Below are positions 8,636 through 16,612 of a stretch of DNA of 36,578 bases, one piece after another (the first letter of the stretch is position 1; each line of letters opens with the position of its first letter). The position numbers were made by a program, and so were the translations under genes. Below the pieces are notes generated by a model. That model made no database searches, was not told the DNA's origin, and worked only from the letters and a program-made list of their open reading frames with translations. The stretch comes from Planctomycetota bacterium (lineage in GTDB: Bacteria > Planctomycetota > UBA1135 > GCA-002686595). The stretch covers positions 1-36,578 of the forward strand of contig VGZE01000020.1 of NCBI GenBank assembly GCA_016872755.1, written 5' to 3'.

Positions 8636-9160
8636 ATGCCGCTGCACGCGCTGACCGTGATCGGCGGTTTCGTGTCGGCCTGGGTGCTGCGGCATGCGCC
8701 GGGCCTCGAGCCCGGTCAGTCGGACGGCGCGGACCTGTTGCGCTACGTGCCGATCCTGGTCGGGCTCGGCGCGAACGTCGGCGTGCAGAGCTCGACGATC
8801 CTCGTGCGCGCCTTCGCGACCGGCGAGATCGAGCGTGAGCGCATGCCGCGCGTCGTCACGTCGGAGATCGCGGTCGGAGCGCTGACCGGGCTGTTGTGCG
8901 GCGCGCTGTGCTGGTTCGTCGTCGACTTCGTCGAGGGCGGCACCGAGGCGGCGAGTCGCCTCGCGCCGGCCGTTTCGCTCGCTCTCGTGGCGGGACTGAC
9001 TTGGGCGGCCTGCGTTGGTTGCGCGGTGCCGTTGTTGTTTCGCCGCCTCGGCGTCGATCCCGCGGTTGCCGCCGGACCGGCGCTGATCGTGCTCAGCGAT
9101 GTCGGTGCGGCGGCGCTGCTGGTGCTGGCCGCGCAGGCCGTGCTGCGCTGGTCGGCTTGA
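8636..9160 (+). CDS. MgtE-type Mg2+ channel membrane domain only
   Basis: 174-aa membrane protein matching the five-helix pore domain of MgtE/SLC41 magnesium transporters. Visible landmarks are the first helix HALTVIGGFVSAWVL, the signature GLGANVGVQSSTILVRAFATGEI, and a last helix with GPALIVLSDVG, whose Asp is the likely pore ligand. The N-terminal superhelical domain and the CBS pair that gate MgtE are absent. In the same frame, 8519-8635 encodes linker-like residues (DDLGIDTTSLS) but has no ATG, GTG or TTG before a TAG at 8516, and no ribosome site precedes 8636. It may be a natural short form or a 5'-eroded gene. Confidence 0.72.
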   Translation: MPLHALTVIGGFVSAWVLRHAPGLEPGQSDGADLLRYVPILVGLGANVGVQSSTILVRAFATGEIERERMPRVVTSEIAVGALTGLLCGALCWFVVDFVEGGTEAASRLAPAVSLALVAGLTWAACVGCAVPLLFRRLGVDPAVAAGPALIVLSDVGAAALLVLAAQAVLRWSA

Positions 9161-9178
9161 GCGGCGCGAGAGCGGGAG

Positions 9179-10357
9179 TCAGACGTCGTCCGGCGTATAG
9201 ACGCGCTGCGAGGCCTTGCCGCTGATGGGGTCGGGTCGCCCGTGCACGACGACGCGCGCTTGCGGCGGATTGCCCAGGCTGGCCAGGAATTCCCGGGCGA
9301 CTGCGCGCAGCACACGTCCGCTCGGATAGGCCGGAACGCCCAGATCGGTTTGCGACCATTCCTCGATCCAGAATTCGTAGCTGTGCGGCGCGCGCGTGAC
9401 GAGCAGCGCCTGCAGCTCTGGCGGCAGGCGGGCTTTCACGCCTTCGCCGAAGCAGATGCGCGCGCCTTCGATGCGCGGCGAATAGAGCGCGAGCGACGGG
9501 TAGGCGTCCCAGCGGTCGACGAAGGAGAGCGCGGGCAGCAGGCCGAGCAGCACGAGCAGTGCGCGCGCGACGAGATCCCGGCCCCACAACAGTCGCGCGA
9601 GGCCGCTCGGCGCTTCGCTCTCGGTCGGAGAGCGCACGCTCCAGGCCAGCACGGCCATCGCGACGTTCCACGGCCACACCACGGGATTCCAGCCCAACCC
9701 GACCGCGAGCAGCAGCAACAGCAGCGCGTGCATCGCGATCGCGGCCAGCGCGGCGACGCGCCGCGTGCGCTGGAACAGGAACGCGACGCCGATCAGGCTC
9801 TCGAAGGCGGCGAGCGCCAAGCCCAGCGCCACGCGCACCGGCGCGGGCAGCTCGCCGTAGCCGGGCAGCAGCGGCTCGATGAGCGAGCCGAGACTCACCG
9901 TTCCGAACAGCACGTGCAACTTCTGCAAGCCGCTCCAGAAATAGGTGCACGCCAGCAGCACGCGCACGTGGTCGGCCATGCGCGCGTCGGGGCTCTCGGA
10001 GCTCGAGCTCAGCGTCGCCGCGCGCACCAGGACCAGGCCGTATAGATAGGCCCACGGCTGCAGCCGCGACTGATCGAGCAGCCAGCAGCCGGCCAGGGCC
10101 AGGCAGGCGAGCACCGCGAAGGCGCGCTGGGACGGACGCCACAACAGGGCGAGCAGCGCCGCCGCGAGCAGTCCTGCCAGCGCGCGCTCGACGGCGGGCA
10201 CCTGCGCGGAGGCCAGCGCCAGCAGGGGCGCGCGCGGGTAGTCGCGCGGTCCCCACCACAGCGCGAGCGACAGTGCCATTCCGGCGAGCATGCCGAGCGC
10301 GACCGTGCGCACGAGGCGGGCGGCGACCGGACGGCGCACGGGCGGCAGGTCGGGCAT
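9179..10357 (-). CDS. Polytopic membrane protein, HTTM/DoxX-like
   Basis: 392-aa protein with about eight to ten hydrophobic segments. The YFWSGLQKLHVLFG motif recalls the HTTM (vitamin-K-carboxylase-like) or DoxX membrane families. The last 110 residues are soluble and include the segment PHSYEFWIEEW. No catalytic residue can be named with confidence. I chose the start at 10357 (MPDLPPV), which has GGGCGGCG just upstream; the alternative ATG at 10414 would overlap the divergent signal peptidase start. The 55-bp gap to that gene must hold both promoters. It converges on the MgtE-like gene with 18 bp between stops. Function unknown. Confidence 0.7.
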   Translation of the reverse strand: MPDLPPVRRPVAARLVRTVALGMLAGMALSLALWWGPRDYPRAPLLALASAQVPAVERALAGLLAAALLALLWRPSQRAFAVLACLALAGCWLLDQSRLQPWAYLYGLVLVRAATLSSSSESPDARMADHVRVLLACTYFWSGLQKLHVLFGTVSLGSLIEPLLPGYGELPAPVRVALGLALAAFESLIGVAFLFQRTRRVAALAAIAMHALLLLLLAVGLGWNPVVWPWNVAMAVLAWSVRSPTESEAPSGLARLLWGRDLVARALLVLLGLLPALSFVDRWDAYPSLALYSPRIEGARICFGEGVKARLPPELQALLVTRAPHSYEFWIEEWSQTDLGVPAYPSGRVLRAVAREFLASLGNPPQARVVVHGRPDPISGKASQRVYTPDDV

Positions 10358-10412
10358 CGCCGCCCAAGCTATCGGATCGGGGGTGCGCGCGTCGTACGCT
10401 GGTCCGCCGCGC

Positions 10413-11648
10413 ATGGACAGCCCAACGGAAACCGCCGTCGTGCGGCGCTCGACCGGCAGCCGGCGCGCGCGCCAGTGGCTGTGGGGCCTGCTGGCGACCG
10501 GCGCCCTCGCCTGGCTCGCGTTCGTGCTGTTCTTCGGTGCCTATCGAATCGCCAGCGGCTCGATGGAACCGACGCTGAGCGGCCCGCACCGAGGGCCGCA
10601 GGGCGAGCAGATCTCCGGCGAGCTCGTGCTCATCCGCCTGCGCGACGACTGGGCGCCTCGGCGCCACGACCTCGTGGTTCACGAGCGCGGCGACGAAGCC
10701 GATCCGATCGTCAAGCGCGTCGCGGGGCTGCCCGGCGAGAGCGTGCAGGTCGTCGGTGGCGATCTGGTGGTCAACGGCGCTCGGCTCGGCGTGGACGAGC
10801 CGCGGCCGGCGCTGGTCGAGCTGTTCGACTCCAATGATCAGGATGTGAAGACTCGTCTTTCGTGCGCATGGCAGCCACTGGGCCCATGGCGCGCGTCGCG
10901 CACGGGCCTGGTCTTCGAGGGACTGCGACGGCCGTTGTCGCGCTGCTCGTATCACCTGGACGTGCGCGATTCGTTTCGGCGCGCGGACGGAACGAGCTGG
11001 GACGGGACGGAGCAGGTCGCGGACGGCGCGCTCGTCGTCGTCGCGAGCATCGGCGAGTGGAGCGCCGAAGGCGAACTCCGGCTGAGCTGGGTGTGCGGCG
11101 GCGACCGCTTCGAAGCGCGGATCACGCGCGAGCGCGTCGAGCTGCTGCGCGGCGCCGCCGAGGCGGCCGTGGGCGCCGGGCCGAGCGCGGTCTTGGCCGA
11201 GCAGGCGTGCGCATGGCGGGACGGCGCCGAGCTCGCACTGGTCGTGCGCGATCAACACGTCTCGCTGTGGCGCGACGACGAGCGACTGCTGCTGGCGACC
11301 TGCTCCGGAGACTCGGCGCTCCCCGGTGCGGGCGCACGCGGTCGCGCCGTCGGCGAGCGGGCGGCGCTGGCTCTCGGCGGCGTCGAGGCGCTCGTGAAGC
11401 GCGTGCGCGTGCTGCGCGACCAGCACTGGGTGCCGCGCGGAGACTACGGCATCGCGAAGGCACTGACGCTGGGGCCCGACGAGTACTACCTGCTGGGCGA
11501 CAACTCGGCCCACAGCCTCGACAGCAGGTCCTTCGGCCCGCTGCGGGCCCGTGAAATCGTCGGCCAGCCGGTGGCGGTGATCTGGCCTCCCGGCCGCTGG
11601 CGCCTGCTGCGGGGCACGCCGGCAGGCCCAGGGCTCGCCTCGGACTGA
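10413..11648 (+). CDS. lepB: Signal peptidase I with large beta-rich insert
   Basis: 411-aa S26 signal peptidase that cleaves Sec/Tat signal peptides at the membrane. One N-terminal transmembrane helix (about 22-42) is followed by the Ser50 nucleophile in ASGSMEPTL, the Lys101 general base in VKRVAGLPGE, and the C-terminal box GDNSAHSLDSR starting at 362. Between about 130 and 340 lies an insert of roughly 200 residues that most bacterial enzymes lack. Its DGAELALVVRDQ and ALGGVEALVKRVRVLRD strands resemble a concanavalin/LamG-like sandwich. No ribosome site is evident at the ATG. A lone gene with no secretion genes around it. Enzyme call sure; insert role unknown. Confidence 0.93.
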   Translation: MDSPTETAVVRRSTGSRRARQWLWGLLATGALAWLAFVLFFGAYRIASGSMEPTLSGPHRGPQGEQISGELVLIRLRDDWAPRRHDLVVHERGDEADPIVKRVAGLPGESVQVVGGDLVVNGARLGVDEPRPALVELFDSNDQDVKTRLSCAWQPLGPWRASRTGLVFEGLRRPLSRCSYHLDVRDSFRRADGTSWDGTEQVADGALVVVASIGEWSAEGELRLSWVCGGDRFEARITRERVELLRGAAEAAVGAGPSAVLAEQACAWRDGAELALVVRDQHVSLWRDDERLLLATCSGDSALPGAGARGRAVGERAALALGGVEALVKRVRVLRDQHWVPRGDYGIAKALTLGPDEYYLLGDNSAHSLDSRSFGPLRAREIVGQPVAVIWPPGRWRLLRGTPAGPGLASD

Positions 11649-11736
11649 ACTTCAGGAACCGAGCGGAACGATCCTGGCCGTACGGGTTAAACAGCCCTGC
11701 AGCCGGTTGGGCTGCCGATAGAGTTGTACCCGAGCT

Positions 11737-12363
11737 ATGCCCGCGCAGATCCAGCCCGTGCCCGAGCCAGGATTCCACGACGAGGATCCGGGCTCGCGCT
11801 GGATGCTCGCCTACCGCGACGGCGAGGAGGCCGCCTTCGATCGATTGGTCGAGCACTACTCGCCCCAGGTCTACGCGCTCGTCACGCGCTTTTTGGGAAG
11901 CGAACACGGTCGCGAGGATCTCGTGCAGGAAGTCTTCCTGCGCCTGGTTCGCTCGCGCGCGCGCTACGAGGCGACGGCGCGCTTCTCGACGTTCTTGTAC
12001 CGCATCGTGTTCAACCTCTGCGCCAATCATCGCGCGCGCGAGCGCATGCGACCCGGACTGTCGCTCGACGCACCGCTCGCGAGCGGCGACGGCGAGCGGC
12101 CGGAGCCGGCCGCGCTGAACGCACAAGGCCCGTCCGAGGGGATGGAGCGCCGCGACGTCGTTGCCGCGGTGCGCGCCGCGATCGCGGCGCTGCCCGAGAC
12201 GCAGCGTATGGCGCTCATCCTCGCCAAGTACGAGGAGCTCCCGTACGCGGAGATCGCCGACGTGCTCGGCAGCAGCGAGAAGGCCGTCAAGTCGATGGTG
12301 CACCGTGCGCGCGAGAACCTGCGCGAGCGTCTGGCGTCCTACATTGCGGAGGAGATCTCATGA
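11737..12363 (+). CDS. ECF RNA polymerase sigma factor (module 1)
   Basis: 208-aa ECF sigma factor. Region 2 spans about 24-95 (FDRLVEHYSPQVYALV, then EDLVQEVFLRLVRS, then FSTFLYRIVFNLCANHRA). Region 4 spans about 145-200 (LPETQRMALILAKYEELPYAEIA, then SEKAVKSMVHRARENLRE). There is no sigma-3 domain. The stop overlaps the start of the anti-sigma gene (ATGA at 12360), which in turn overlaps a lipoprotein gene, so three coupled genes form one operon. Two GGAAC pentamers upstream (11655-11659 and 11665-11669) recall ECF -35 elements, but no convincing -10 is spaced correctly, so autoregulation is only a guess. Confidence 0.93.
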   Translation: MPAQIQPVPEPGFHDEDPGSRWMLAYRDGEEAAFDRLVEHYSPQVYALVTRFLGSEHGREDLVQEVFLRLVRSRARYEATARFSTFLYRIVFNLCANHRARERMRPGLSLDAPLASGDGERPEPAALNAQGPSEGMERRDVVAAVRAAIAALPETQRMALILAKYEELPYAEIADVLGSSEKAVKSMVHRARENLRERLASYIAEEIS

Positions 12364-12995
12364 GCAGCTCCTGCTCCGTGTTCCGCGGCGCGCTCGAGCA
12401 AGCACTGGCGAGCCGTTCCGAGCTGTCCCTGCTTGCGTTTCATGCGCACCTGGCCGATTGCGCGGACTGTCGCACGCTGCTCGAGGAGGAGCGCGCGCTC
12501 GACCTGCTGCTCGCCCAGTGGCCGAAGCCCGCTTTCGACGATGCGCGCATCGGCCAGCTCCTGCTCCGTCTCGCGCGCGAGCGCACGCAGGAGCGTGAGC
12601 ACGTGTTGCTGGATGGTCTGCTCGATCGAGCCGGCGCAGTCACCGCTCCGGCCGGGCTCGCGCAGCGCGTGCTGGCCGGCCTCGCCTCGGAGCGGTCGCG
12701 ACCTTCTCCGGTCCGGCGCGTGTTGCGCGCGTGGCAGCCGCTCGCCGCGGCGGCGGCGCTGGTCCTCTCGCTGCTGCTCTGGCGCCCGTGGGGATCCGCC
12801 GGCAAGCCGATTCCGCAGGCTCCGCCGTCGGAACTGCTCTCGATGCTCGACCTGCTCGAGAGCCTCGAATTGCTGCAGGGTTCCGAACTGGATCTGTTGC
12901 TCTCCGAACTCCCCGACGACGAGCTCGAGCTGCTGCAGTACAGCGACGGCGAGTCGTCCGGAAATGGCGGCGAAGCCCCGAGGAGCAACGGATGA
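12360..12995 (+). CDS. Zinc-type transmembrane anti-sigma factor (module 1)
   Basis: 211-aa anti-sigma factor. The N-terminal HxxxCxxC zinc motif (His30, Cys34, Cys37 in AHLADCADC) marks a ZAS domain that would clasp the partner sigma factor. A single transmembrane helix lies near 127-142 (PLAAAAALVLSLLLW), so the domain is cytoplasmic with a tail outside. The tail is built of Leu/Glu/Asp stretches (LLESLELL, LLLSELPDDELELLQ), possibly a helical surface for the lipoprotein encoded next. It overlaps both neighbours by ATGA, fixing a likely 1:1:1 synthesis ratio. Confidence 0.88.
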   Translation: MSSSCSVFRGALEQALASRSELSLLAFHAHLADCADCRTLLEEERALDLLLAQWPKPAFDDARIGQLLLRLARERTQEREHVLLDGLLDRAGAVTAPAGLAQRVLAGLASERSRPSPVRRVLRAWQPLAAAAALVLSLLLWRPWGSAGKPIPQAPPSELLSMLDLLESLELLQGSELDLLLSELPDDELELLQYSDGESSGNGGEAPRSNG

Positions 12996-13927
12996 TCCGG
13001 TATCGGCCCTGGCTCCTCGCGTGCCTCTTGCTCGCCGGGCTCGGTTGCCCGTCTTCCGACGGCGACGCCGCGGGCGATCCCGAAACGAAGGCCGCACTCG
13101 AGCATTGGCGCAGCCTGCCGCCGGAGCGTCAGCAGGAGCTGGCGCAGCGCTACGACGAGGTGCGCGAGCTGCCGGTCGATCAGCGCGCGCAGCTGCAATC
13201 GAAGAAGCGCGTGCTCGACGATGAGCTCGAACGCGTCGAAGCCGAGCTCGGAGATGCCGATCGCGCGCGCCTGAGCGCGCTGATTCCGCACGAGCGCCGG
13301 GAGGTGTTGCGCGAGCTCGTGTTGGCGCACAAGCGCCAGCGCGGGCTCGAGCGGCGCGCCGACCTTCCGCCCCACGTGCTGCACAAGCTGCGGCATGCAC
13401 CCCCGCACGAGCGCGAGCGCCAACTGCACGAGTTGCGCGATCGTGCGCGACGCGAAGGTCCGAATCTGCCGCTGCGCAAGCTTGGCGAGAAGCTCGGCAA
13501 GAGCGCCGATGAGATCGAGCAGGCGCTGCGCGCACCCCTGCCCGAACGAATGCAGACGCTGCAGGCGTGGCGCCGCGCGCTGCCGCCGCGCGAGGGCGAA
13601 CGCGTAGGTGAACGCGGAGCCGAGCGCGTGGGCGAGCGCGGGGGACAGCCCCCGCCGCGGCGCGGGCCGGAGGCAGGCAACGGCCCGCCCGGCGCCGGCG
13701 GCCCTCCCTTGCGACCGTCTCTCGACGATCTGATCGAGTTCCGTTCCCTCGAGCCCGCCGCTCGTCGGGCCGCGATCGACGGGCGCGTGCGCGAGCGCGT
13801 GCTGGATTGGCTGACCCAGCGCGGCGCGCTCGACCCCGCGCGCCGTGAGGAGCTCGCGGGCCTGGAACGCGACGAGTTCGACGAGCGCCTGCACGAGATC
13901 CTGCGCGCCATGCGCAAGCCGCGGTAG
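12992..13927 (+). CDS. Helical lipoprotein of sigma operon, DUF3106-like
   Basis: 311-aa protein with an export signal and an imperfect lipobox (LAGLGC at about 14-19), so it is probably lipid-anchored outside the inner membrane. The mature part is highly charged and helical. Early repeats of the type W-x-LPPERQQELAQRY resemble DUF3106. Residues about 205-220 carry the short repeats GERVGER and AERVGERG, followed by a Pro/Gly-rich hinge. It starts inside the anti-sigma stop and has AGGAG at 12980-12984. Its place as third gene suggests a sensor or modulator of the anti-sigma factor. That role is inferred, and no ligand site is recognised. Confidence 0.75.
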   Translation: MIRYRPWLLACLLLAGLGCPSSDGDAAGDPETKAALEHWRSLPPERQQELAQRYDEVRELPVDQRAQLQSKKRVLDDELERVEAELGDADRARLSALIPHERREVLRELVLAHKRQRGLERRADLPPHVLHKLRHAPPHERERQLHELRDRARREGPNLPLRKLGEKLGKSADEIEQALRAPLPERMQTLQAWRRALPPREGERVGERGAERVGERGGQPPPRRGPEAGNGPPGAGGPPLRPSLDDLIEFRSLEPAARRAAIDGRVRERVLDWLTQRGALDPARREELAGLERDEFDERLHEILRAMRKPR

Positions 13928-13959
13928 CATCCGCGCGCCCGCGCGCGCGGGAGCTCCCC

Positions 13960-15135
13960 GTGTCCACGAATTCGATCCGCGCCGGCGGCGTGCCGTCGGC
14001 CACCGTCCGCCAGGTGCTCGCCGCGTCCGACGCGCTCGTGATCGACGTGCGTGCGCCGATCGAGCACGCCCAGGACTGCTTTCCCGGCGCGTTGAGCCTG
14101 CCGCTGTTCGACGACGGCGAGCGCGCGCTGATCGGCACCGCCTATCGACACGCATCGCCGGAGCTCGCGTTCACGAGCGCACGCGAGCTCCTGCGCGAGC
14201 ACATCGAGCCGCTGGTGCGTGCGATCTGCGCGAGCGCCGGCCACGAGCTCGGGGAGGCGCGGATCGAGCAGCGCTTCCTCGAGCTCACCAGCGCCGGGCT
14301 CGAGGCCCTGCAGCGCGAATTCGAGCCGTGCGCCCTGTCGGCGCTGCCTGCGGCTCCGGTCGTGCTCGCGTGCTGGCGCGGCGGCATGCGCTCGCGCAGC
14401 CTGACCGCATTCCTGCGCGACCTGGGTCTGGAACGCGCATGCGCGCTCGAAGGCGGCTACAAGGCCTGGCGCGCGCACGTCGTTGCCGGCCTGCAGCAGT
14501 GGGAGCCCGTCGCACCGGTGTTCGTGCTGCGCGGGCTCACCGGCGTCGGCAAGTCGCTGGTGCTGCGCGCCATCGAGCGCTTGCGGCCGCAATGGGTGCT
14601 GGATCTCGAAGCGCTGGCCGGTCACCGCTCGTCGATCCTCGGCATGGTCGGCCTGCAACCGGTCTCGCAGAAGAAGTTCGAATCCGGCCTGTGGCGGCGC
14701 TGCGCGCGCGGTTTCGAAACGGCTTGCCTGCTCGAGGGCGAGAGCCGCAAGGTCGGCGACGTGATCCTGCCCGAGCGCCTGTGGTCGGCATTGCGGACGG
14801 GGACCTGCATCGAGCTCGTCACGAGCACGTCTCGCCGTGTCGACGTGCTGCTCGAGGACTATCTCGCGCAGCCCGCCAATCGGGCCGAGCTGCGCGAGCA
14901 GTTGCCCTTCATCGAGCACCGCATCGGCCCGGTCAAGTGGAAGGGCGGTTTGGTCGCGCTGCTCGACGCCGGGCGCGAGCGCGAGCTCGTCGAGGTGCTG
15001 CTCGAGCTCTACTACGATCCGCTGTACCGGCACTCGGAGCGGGAGTTTTCCTACGCGGCGCGCATCGACTCGACCGATCCCGAGCGCGCGGCGGCGCAGT
15101 GCGTCGAGTGGATCGAAGCGCGGCGCCAGGCCTGA
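13960..15135 (+). CDS. mnmH: tRNA 2-selenouridine synthase
   Basis: 391-aa MnmH/SelU (E. coli has 364 aa). It replaces the sulfur of 2-thiouridine at wobble position 34 of Lys, Glu and Gln tRNAs with selenium, via a geranylated intermediate and selenophosphate. The rhodanese domain carries the catalytic Cys138 in ACWRGGMRS. A P-loop domain follows with Walker A GLTGVGKS at 192-199, then the family segment GHRSSILGMVG. The GTG start at 13960 is supported by GGGAG at 13949-13953. Its stop abuts the stop of the convergent cupin gene with no base between. The family normally needs selenophosphate synthetase (SelD), which is not in this window. Confidence 0.95.
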   Translation: MSTNSIRAGGVPSATVRQVLAASDALVIDVRAPIEHAQDCFPGALSLPLFDDGERALIGTAYRHASPELAFTSARELLREHIEPLVRAICASAGHELGEARIEQRFLELTSAGLEALQREFEPCALSALPAAPVVLACWRGGMRSRSLTAFLRDLGLERACALEGGYKAWRAHVVAGLQQWEPVAPVFVLRGLTGVGKSLVLRAIERLRPQWVLDLEALAGHRSSILGMVGLQPVSQKKFESGLWRRCARGFETACLLEGESRKVGDVILPERLWSALRTGTCIELVTSTSRRVDVLLEDYLAQPANRAELREQLPFIEHRIGPVKWKGGLVALLDAGRERELVEVLLELYYDPLYRHSEREFSYAARIDSTDPERAAAQCVEWIEARRQA

Positions 15136-15786
15136 CTACGCGACCAGCTCGTCGCGCAGCGACGAAGTGATCAGCAGCAGGCAACCCTGGACGGTCGACT
15201 GCAGCTCGTGGACGCTGTCGGTCTCGGCGCGTTGGAAGTCTCCGGCACGCATGTGCAGGTTGCTGCCGACGCTCAGGTCGCCCGCGAGCACGTAGCACTC
15301 CTCGGGGCCCGCGTGGCGGTGGCGCGGATAGCTCGTGCCCGGAGCCATCTTCACCAGCATCGTCACGCGATCGCCCGCCTCGTCGACGTGCAGCTTGCGC
15401 ACCGCGATGCCGGGCACGGCCGTCGGCGCGAAGCCGCCGTCGGCCGACGCGAGGTAGCGGAAGGACTCCGGCGCGGAGTCTCCGCGCCACTGCTTCCACG
15501 GCTGGATCGAGGCCGCCTCGACCGGCTCGAGCCCGGCGCGCTCGCGCACGCGCTGGTACAGCCCCGCCGGAGGGGCCACCGGCACGACGGCCTGGTGCAG
15601 CGCGTCGACGGTCGGGCGCAGTCGCTCGACCTCGGCCCGGAAATTCGAATCGGTTTCGAGACGTCGCTCGCACAGGGAGCGCTCCGCCTGGGTGAGCGCG
15701 CCGAGCACGTAGAGCGCGGCCCAATCGGACCAATCGCCTTCGGATCCGCCGTCGCGCGGCTGTGTCGTGTCCATGCTGTCCTTCAT
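15136..15786 (-). CDS. Cupin anti-sigma factor, RskA-like head with ChrR-like tail (module 2)
   Basis: 216-aa soluble anti-sigma factor. The N-terminal part (WAALYVLGALTQAERSLCERRL, about 22-43) is the RskA-type sigma-binding segment and lacks the HxxxCxxC zinc site of true ChrR. The C-terminal half (about 105-215) is a cupin with metal-ligand candidates His156, His158, Glu162 or Glu163, and His193 (PRHRHAG, then PEE, then VHEL). There is no transmembrane helix, so the signal is probably sensed in the cytoplasm, for example an oxidant acting on the cupin metal. Its ATG overlaps the sigma stop (ATGA), as expected for a regulatory pair. Confidence 0.88.
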   Translation of the reverse strand: MKDSMDTTQPRDGGSEGDWSDWAALYVLGALTQAERSLCERRLETDSNFRAEVERLRPTVDALHQAVVPVAPPAGLYQRVRERAGLEPVEAASIQPWKQWRGDSAPESFRYLASADGGFAPTAVPGIAVRKLHVDEAGDRVTMLVKMAPGTSYPRHRHAGPEECYVLAGDLSVGSNLHMRAGDFQRAETDSVHELQSTVQGCLLLITSSLRDELVA

Positions 15787-16424
15787 GCCAGTTCCTCTTC
15801 CAGCGGTGCGAGCGCGCGTCGCAGCGCGAGCAATCCCATCCGGATGCGCGTCTTGACCGTGCCGAGCGGCTGACCGAGCGCTCCGGCGATTTCGCTGTGC
15901 GACATTCCGCGAAAGAACGCGGCTTCGATCAGCCGACGCTGCTCGTGCGGCAGTGCCGCCAGCGCGCCGCGCACGTTGGCCGCGGATTCCAGACGCGAGA
16001 AGCTCTCCAGCGGGTCGCCGGCAGGATCGGCCTGTGCGTGATCGTCGAGGAGCTCACTTTCCTGAGCCTGGAAGCGGGATCGCGCCCGGAGCAGATCGAT
16101 CGCGCGAGTGCGCGCCATCACGCCGAGCCAGGTCACGACGCCGCCCTTGGCCGGGTCGTAACGGCGCGCCTGCTTCCAGGCCTGAGCGTAGACCTCGATC
16201 ACGACCTCCTCGCAGCTCGAACGGTCGCGCAGGATGCGCAGCACGAGTCCGAACACGAGCGGGCTGGTCGCCTCGTAGAGCGCCGACAAGGCGTTCTCGT
16301 CGCCCAGCGCCATGCGCGCGACGGTCGCGCGCAGCGGGTCCGGCGGAGCCGGCGGAGTGGCGGCCTCCGCGCGCGCGGATCCCGGACCCAGGGGAGCATC
16401 ACCGTTGGGCTGCGGGCGGTTCAC
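15783..16424 (-). CDS. ECF RNA polymerase sigma factor, SigK-like (module 2)
   Basis: About 213 aa if started at GTG 16424; GTG 16430 is equally possible, and the first ATG (16313) would cut into region 2. Region 2: LYEATSPLVFGLVLRIL, then EEVVIEVYAQAWKQA, then VTWLGVMARTRAIDLLRAR. That last segment is typical of SigK/ECF19-like factors. Region 4: LPHEQRRLIEAAFFRGMSHSEIA, then GTVKTRIRMGLLALRRAL. It is coupled to the cupin anti-sigma gene and diverges from the DUF4331 operon across about 190 bp, making that operon its most likely target besides itself. Confidence 0.9.
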   Translation of the reverse strand: MNRPQPNGDAPLGPGSARAEAATPPAPPDPLRATVARMALGDENALSALYEATSPLVFGLVLRILRDRSSCEEVVIEVYAQAWKQARRYDPAKGGVVTWLGVMARTRAIDLLRARSRFQAQESELLDDHAQADPAGDPLESFSRLESAANVRGALAALPHEQRRLIEAAFFRGMSHSEIAGALGQPLGTVKTRIRMGLLALRRALAPLEEELA

Positions 16425-16612
16425 GGACACAGCGTACGGGGCCCGGGAGCGACTGGATTTGGGGTCGGCGGCATATTCGCAACTGCTTGATACACAACAG
16501 GTTGCGCGGCAATCCCCGGCCCACGGCCCGGCCAAATCCGGGTCCACGGCAGCGGCGTACTCGCGGCAGATTTTCCGCCAACCACCGCCAACCCCGTCAT
16601 CCGACTCAATCC

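Noticed and set aside
9093-11513. Very long open frame on the minus strand across the membrane protein and signal peptidase genes
   Set aside because: Its translation is Arg/Ala-rich with no motif and lies antisense to a clear signal peptidase. It is a product of high GC content.
11655-11690. ECF autoregulatory promoter with GGAAC -35 before sigma module 1
   Set aside because: Two GGAAC pentamers exist, but no CGTC-like -10 is present at 16-17 bases, so it is left as a remark only.
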